From assembly GCA_016177515.1 (NCBI GenBank), contig JACOUZ010000160.1:1-5918 (forward strand): DNA of 5,918 nt, read 5' to 3'. The notes under the pieces were generated by a model that worked only from the letters and a program-made list of their open reading frames with translations, was not told the origin of the DNA and did no database searches. Below, piece after piece: positions 1 through 3,207 of the stretch (within the stretch, counting starts at the first letter, position 1; each line of letters starts with the position of its first letter). The DNA comes from Acidobacteriota bacterium (GTDB taxonomy: Bacteria; Acidobacteriota; Polarisedimenticolia; Gp22-AA2). The position numbers and the translations under genes were made by a program.

Positions 1-55
1 CCCCGGAGCCAGCGGCGTTCCCTCCCCCGACGGTACCTCTTCCGGGTCCCGCTGA

Positions 56-172
56 TCACGGCTCGAGCCGGCGGCCATGTTCCGATGAGCCCGCCAGCCT
101 GCTGAAATAGCCGCAGGCCACGCGCGTCACGTCGCTGATGAACGCCTCCCCGGACAGGAGGACCGGGCGCAT
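56..172 (-). CDS. Short ORF of 38 codons coupled to the epimerase stop; possible gene remnant
   Basis: The ATG at 172-170 overlaps the TGA of the epimerase gene (TGATG), and a GGGGGAG stretch lies about 11 bases upstream, so ribosomes finishing the epimerase could re-initiate here. The frame ends at a TGA at 56-58. The first 21 codons all end in G or C, as in the neighbouring genes; after that TAT, TCA, GAA and CAT appear and no other frame takes over with good codon bias. The N-terminal residues MRPVLLSGEAFISDV loosely recall the start of histidine/aromatic ammonia-lyases, but the expected continuation is not found in any frame up to the window edge. It may be a decayed gene start, a genuine small protein or chance. 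A GTG overlapping its stop (GTGA, 59-56) could open a further frame, but that reading is very Arg-rich and unconvincing. Bases 1-55 show nothing else I can support. Confidence 0.25.
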   Translation of the reverse strand: MRPVLLSGEAFISDVTRVACGYFSRLAGSSEHGRRLEP

Positions 173-1203
173 CAGGACGGCCACTCCCCCAGGATTCCGA
201 TCCCGGGACGGTCCGGGAGGATCAGCCGCCCCTCGCACACCCGGGCCCCCTGGAACGGATCGTCGGCGACGAGCAGATTGCCGTCCAGGTCGGCGAGGTC
301 CGCCACAGGCGACAGGTGCGCCGCCGCGGTGATGCCGATCGAAGTCTCGATCATGCAGCCGAGCATCACCTTGAGGCCGGCGCCGCGCGCCGCCTCGATC
401 AGCCGCCGGGCCGCACGCAGGCCCCCCGCCTTCTGCAGCTTGACGTTGATGCCGTCGAACGCCCCCGCCAGGCGCGGGATGTCGTGCGGACCCAGGACCG
501 CCTCATCGGCGAAGATCGGCAGGTCGACACGCTCGCGCACGCGCCGCGCCCCCTCCAGGTCGGCGGCCGGCAGCGGCTGCTCGACGAGCACGACTCCCAT
601 ACCCGCCATCCACCCGATCGTCTCGACCGCCTGCGCCTCATCCTTCCACCCTTCGTTGACGTCGACGTACAGCGGCCGATCGGTGACCCGGCGGATCCCC
701 TCGATGATCTCACGGTCGTTCTTCAGGCCGACCTTGATCTTGAGGATCGGCGCGTCGCCCGCCTCGCGCACCTTCTGCTGCATCACGGCCACGTCGTCGA
801 TGCCGATCGACATCGAGGTCAGGGGCGTCTTCCCCGGATCCGCCCCGAGCAGGCGGTAGAGCGGCACGCCTGCCTGCCGGCCGGCCCAGTCGTGAAGGGC
901 GATATCGATCGAGGCCCTGGCCGCGGGGTCCCCCGGCAGGGCCGCTTCGACGCGATCGAGGATCTCGTCGCGGCGCGCCGGGTCGTCCCCGAGCAGCGGC
1001 TCCATGATGTCGAGCGCCCGCAAGACCGAGGCGGCGTCCTCGCGGTAGCGCGGATTGGGGGCCGCCTCGCCGTACCCTTCGACGCCACCGTGCTCCAGGC
1101 GCGTCAGGACGTTCCGCTTCACGCGGCTCGAGTTGCGGGCGATTGTCCAGGGGTGCCGCAACTTCAGCTCGACCGGCCTGCGGTCGAGGAGGATGCGGCT
1201 CAT
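172..1203 (-). CDS. Dipeptide epimerase (L-Ala-D/L-Glu epimerase-like, enolase superfamily)
   Basis: This 343-residue protein belongs to the muconate-lactonizing subgroup of the enolase superfamily, whose dipeptide epimerases invert the alpha carbon of the second residue of dipeptides such as L-Ala-D-Glu in the cytoplasm. An N-terminal capping domain (about 1-120) precedes a TIM barrel. Visible catalytic elements are the KxK motif (Lys155 and Lys157 in ILKIKVG), the three metal ligands Asp181 (VDVNEG), Glu208 (LVEQPL) and Asp233 (FADEA), and the opposite acid/base lysine in NVKLQKAGG (Lys255 or Lys258). The stretch MIETSIGITAAAHLSP (284-299) and the acidic C-terminal DLDGNLLVADDPF are typical of dipeptide epimerases and help bind the dipeptide amino group. 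Length is normal. The start at 1203 is chosen because its ATG overlaps the TGA of the upstream HAD gene (ATGA) and gives the family's usual N-terminus; there is no Shine-Dalgarno, so it probably depends on coupling. Substrate preference (Ala-Glu or another dipeptide) cannot be settled by reading. A role in murein peptide salvage is inference. Confidence 0.93.
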   Translation of the reverse strand: MSRILLDRRPVELKLRHPWTIARNSSRVKRNVLTRLEHGGVEGYGEAAPNPRYREDAASVLRALDIMEPLLGDDPARRDEILDRVEAALPGDPAARASIDIALHDWAGRQAGVPLYRLLGADPGKTPLTSMSIGIDDVAVMQQKVREAGDAPILKIKVGLKNDREIIEGIRRVTDRPLYVDVNEGWKDEAQAVETIGWMAGMGVVLVEQPLPAADLEGARRVRERVDLPIFADEAVLGPHDIPRLAGAFDGINVKLQKAGGLRAARRLIEAARGAGLKVMLGCMIETSIGITAAAHLSPVADLADLDGNLLVADDPFQGARVCEGRLILPDRPGIGILGEWPS

Positions 1204-1943
1204 GCGCCCGGCGCGCCCAGGATGGCGGCGAGGGCGCGCGGGGTGTCGGACAGATCGGCGAGGAGCGCATGGGGCCGCAGGGCGCGCAGGACGGTCACGG
1301 AGGTCCAGCCGGTGCAGACCGCGACCGCCCGGGCCTTGATCGATCTCCCGCACAGGACGTCATGCTCGCTGTCTCCCACGACGACCAGCTGGCTCCCGTC
1401 GATCGCCGGATCGAGGACGCGGCGGGCGCGCAGGAGCGCCAGGGCCGGGAGGCGGTAGCGATCGGCGTCGTCGCTGCCGAAACAGCTCAGGGAGAAATCG
1501 AAGTAGCGCGTGATGTCGAAGAGACCGAGCTTCAGGCGGGCTCCCGGCTCGACGTTGCCGGTGAGCAGGGCGACCCGGAGGCCCGGCTGTCCCGCCAGGG
1601 CCTCCAGGAGCTGCGGCACGCCCGGCAGGAGCCGCGCCGTCTCCAGCCTGCCGATCCCGGCGAAATAATGCAGATAGAGGCGGATCGATTCCGGGATCGC
1701 CGCCTCCAGCGCGGCCCCCGAGACCCCGTTGCCCGCCAGGATGTCGCGCGCGATCTGCGGATCGGTCCGGCCGGAGAACGAGTAGCCGTTCGGCTGGATG
1801 GGCCGGCCGGCGGCCTCCGACAGCGCCCGGGTGAACGCCTCCCGCGCCGCCCCCGCCGTGGTCAGGAGCGTTCCGTCGATGTCGAACAGGACGACCCTCA
1901 CGTCCGTCCCCGCTGAAGCGCCCGCGGGCGCTCGCCGTCCCAT
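1200..1943 (-). CDS. HAD-superfamily hydrolase, phosphoglycolate phosphatase-like
   Basis: A 247-residue cytoplasmic phosphatase of the haloacid dehalogenase superfamily. Motif I is DIDGT (21-25), with Asp21 the expected nucleophile and Asp23 the acid/base. Motif II is the threonine in LLTGN (Thr128). Motif IV is GDSEHD (190-195), binding magnesium. An all-helical C1-type cap lies between motifs I and II (about 30-105). The usual lysine before a proline in motif III is not present (the site reads DRYRLP); Lys138 in ARLKLG is the likely substitute, as in a known subset of the family. Substrate is unknown; phosphoglycolate is only the best-known one for this type. It sits 12 bases after the membrane protein gene and overlaps the epimerase start by four bases, so it is the middle gene of an operon. 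The ATG at 1943 has no clear ribosome site. A GTG at 1901 (MRVVLFDIDG, 233 residues) has GGGGA five bases before it and starts right at motif I, so it may be the true start. Confidence 0.9.
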   Translation of the reverse strand: MGRRAPAGASAGTDVRVVLFDIDGTLLTTAGAAREAFTRALSEAAGRPIQPNGYSFSGRTDPQIARDILAGNGVSGAALEAAIPESIRLYLHYFAGIGRLETARLLPGVPQLLEALAGQPGLRVALLTGNVEPGARLKLGLFDITRYFDFSLSCFGSDDADRYRLPALALLRARRVLDPAIDGSQLVVVGDSEHDVLCGRSIKARAVAVCTGWTSVTVLRALRPHALLADLSDTPRALAAILGAPGA

Positions 1944-1955
1944 GATGCGCGCAGT

Positions 1956-2609
1956 CTAGCGGGCGGGGCGCCGGGATGTCCAGAGCGCCACGGCCATGGC
2001 CAGGAGCCCGGCCGAGTAGACCGGCCAGTTGAACGCCGTCGGCCGCATCCGGCTCAGGGTTTCCGGGTCCGCGGGCAGCGCCCGGAGCGCGTCGCCCATG
2101 AACGCGTACAGGGCCGCGAGGATTCCCGCTGAGAGCGCGCACCAGGCGGCAGGCCCCGGACGCAGGGCCCTTCCCCGGTCGTCCAGGACGACCGCGAAGG
2201 CGCCGCCGACGGCGGCCAGGGCGGCGATCAAAATCGGCGCGAGGACGGGCCCCCACCACGGCAGGGGGACCAGGAACAGGATGTCCTGGTCCAGGAGCGT
2301 CGCCGGCCAGCCGATCAGAACGCGCAGCCAAGCGTAATACAGGATATCCCACAGCCCGAATGCGAACAGCGCGAACCCCAGCCTCGCCTGCGGAGATCGT
2401 CCGGCCACGAGCCCGACGGCGAGGAGCATCACGAGGGTGGCGGCCTCTCGCCCTGCTTCGAGCGCCGCGAGCCGCGAGTCGTAGGCGGCGACGTCCCGCA
2501 CCAGGTCGGTGATGCCGTAGATGCGGCGCAGGTAGACGACGACGACCGCCTCGAGGTAGGCCATCGCCACGGCAAAAAGGGTCACCCAGCCCAGCCGGCG
2601 CGCCTGCAT
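1956..2609 (-). CDS. Integral membrane protein of unknown function, about six helices
   Basis: I do not recognise a characterised family in this 217-residue protein. Hydrophobic segments lie at about 7-27, 55-70, 77-97, 118-141, 153-171 and 196-211, giving some six membrane helices. Several polar or aromatic residues sit in or beside them: Glu20 in AYLEAVVVVYLR, Glu55 in GREAATLV, Trp87-Asp88 in FGLWDILYYAW, and the loop LLDQDILFLVPLPWWGP (105-121), which may form a re-entrant or periplasmic element. Arg pairs at 4-5 and 28-29 make orientation ambiguous. No signal peptide cleavage site, transporter signature or enzyme motif is evident. It is the first gene of the minus-strand operon, 12 bases ahead of the HAD gene and two genes ahead of the dipeptide epimerase, so transport or membrane handling of a related small molecule is possible but unproven. 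The ATG at 2609 lacks a Shine-Dalgarno and has CATAAT seven bases upstream, which would fit a leaderless message. The stop is TAG. Confidence 0.82.
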   Translation of the reverse strand: MQARRLGWVTLFAVAMAYLEAVVVVYLRRIYGITDLVRDVAAYDSRLAALEAGREAATLVMLLAVGLVAGRSPQARLGFALFAFGLWDILYYAWLRVLIGWPATLLDQDILFLVPLPWWGPVLAPILIAALAAVGGAFAVVLDDRGRALRPGPAAWCALSAGILAALYAFMGDALRALPADPETLSRMRPTAFNWPVYSAGLLAMAVALWTSRRPAR

Positions 2610-2664
2610 CGGTCCGATTATGTATCATGGAGCCCGGAGCGTGTCCGAATACGAGGTGCCCCCC
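2610..2664. promoter_or_regulatory. Divergent intergenic promoter region
   Basis: These 55 bases separate the start codons of two divergent genes and include an A+T-rich patch (ATTATGTATCAT, 2617-2628) that stands out from the surrounding GC-rich DNA. On the minus strand it reads CATAAT at 2622-2617, a five-of-six match to a -10 box whose expected start point falls at or next to the ATG at 2609. A weak -35 (CGGACA, 2647-2642, spacer 19) lies upstream. On the plus strand TATCAT at 2623-2628 is a possible -10 for the PEBP gene, giving a leader of about 30 bases, but no good -35 accompanies it. Both assignments rest on sequence match alone. Confidence 0.4.
2653..2658 (+). promoter_or_regulatory. 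Shine-Dalgarno site GAGGTG that fixes the PEBP start
   Basis: GAGGTG ends six bases before the ATG at 2665, an ideal spacing and a strong match to the 16S anti-Shine-Dalgarno. It favours ATG 2665 over the in-frame ATG at 2620 and GTG at 2641, although GGAG at 2629-2632 keeps the GTG possible. Confidence 0.65.
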
Positions 2665-3120
2665 ATGGAGATCAAGAGTCAGGCGTTCGCCCAGGGCGGT
2701 CTCATTCCGGCGCAGCACACGTGCGATGGCGAGGATGTCTCGCCCCCCCTCACCTGGTCGGGAGAGCCGGCCGGCACACAGTGCTTCGCTGTCATCTCGG
2801 ACGACCCCGACGCCCCGGCTGGAACCTGGGTGCACTGGGTCATCTGGAACATACCGGCCGGGACGCAGGCCCTCGAATCGAACGTCCCGAAGCGCGATGC
2901 CCTGCCGAACGGCGCCCGGCAGGGAACAACCGACTTCCGGCGCGTCGGCTACGGCGGCCCGTGCCCTCCCTCGGGCACCCACCGCTATTTCTTCAGGCTC
3001 TACGCCCTCGACGCCCCTCTCGATCTGAAGCCGAAGGCGACGAAAAGAGAGCTCGAAAATGCGATGCAGGGGCACGTCCTGGCCCGGGCCGAGCTGATGG
3101 GCAGATACGGCCGCCGGTAG
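2665..3120 (+). CDS. YbhB/YbcL-family PEBP (Raf kinase inhibitor-like) protein
   Basis: A 151-residue single-domain protein of the phosphatidylethanolamine-binding protein superfamily, close in length to E. coli YbhB (158). The conserved blocks occur in order: the opening MEIKSQAF, then HTCDGEDVSPPLTW (18-31), DDPDAPAGTWVHWVIWNIP (46-64) with the anion-pocket Asp-Pro-Asp and His58, and GYGGPCPPSGTHRYFFRLYALD (95-116) with the GxHR-type pocket His106-Arg107. These form the small ligand pocket that binds phosphate-like anions in the family; the bacterial members have no firmly established biological role. No signal peptide is present with the chosen start, so it should be cytoplasmic. The start rests on the strong ribosome site at 2653-2658 and on family N-termini. 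It is divergent from the membrane protein operon and separated from the next plus-strand gene by 87 bases with its own promoter-like element, so it is probably transcribed alone. The stop is TAG; no convincing terminator hairpin with a T-run follows. Confidence 0.93.
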   Translation: MEIKSQAFAQGGLIPAQHTCDGEDVSPPLTWSGEPAGTQCFAVISDDPDAPAGTWVHWVIWNIPAGTQALESNVPKRDALPNGARQGTTDFRRVGYGGPCPPSGTHRYFFRLYALDAPLDLKPKATKRELENAMQGHVLARAELMGRYGRR

Positions 3121-3177
3121 GCGCCTGCGGGTAAGCACGGTGACGACGGGAGCCGGCCTTCCGTGGACCGGATGGCG

Positions 3178-3183
3178 TACAAT
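3178..3183 (+). promoter_or_regulatory. Putative -10 box (TACAAT) for the DUF349 gene
   Basis: TACAAT matches the TATAAT consensus at five of six positions and sits in the context GTACAATTC, one of few A+T-rich spots in the gap 3121-3207. A start point near 3190 would leave a leader of about 18 bases containing GGAG (3195-3198), nine bases before the ATG at 3208. The -35 region is not recognisable, so the call depends on the -10 and its position. Confidence 0.42.
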
Positions 3184-3207
3184 TCACCCGCATCGGAGCA
3201 TGACTTC

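Noticed and set aside
56..172. Start of a histidine or aromatic amino acid ammonia-lyase gene
   Set aside because: Only about 18 residues loosely resemble the family N-terminus, and the conserved continuation is absent from all three minus-strand frames before the window ends.
316..1458. A 380-codon plus-strand frame opposite the epimerase and HAD genes
   Set aside because: The minus-strand frames contain intact catalytic motifs; this one is an antisense shadow rich in Arg and Asp.
1360..3138. A 592-codon minus-strand frame spanning the HAD, membrane and PEBP genes
   Set aside because: It crosses three well-supported genes in another frame and gives Gly/Pro/Arg-rich sequence without motifs.
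3121..3177. Rho-independent terminator after the PEBP gene
   Set aside because: Short complementary pieces such as CCGG near 3153 and 3168 form only weak stems, and no T-run follows on the plus strand.
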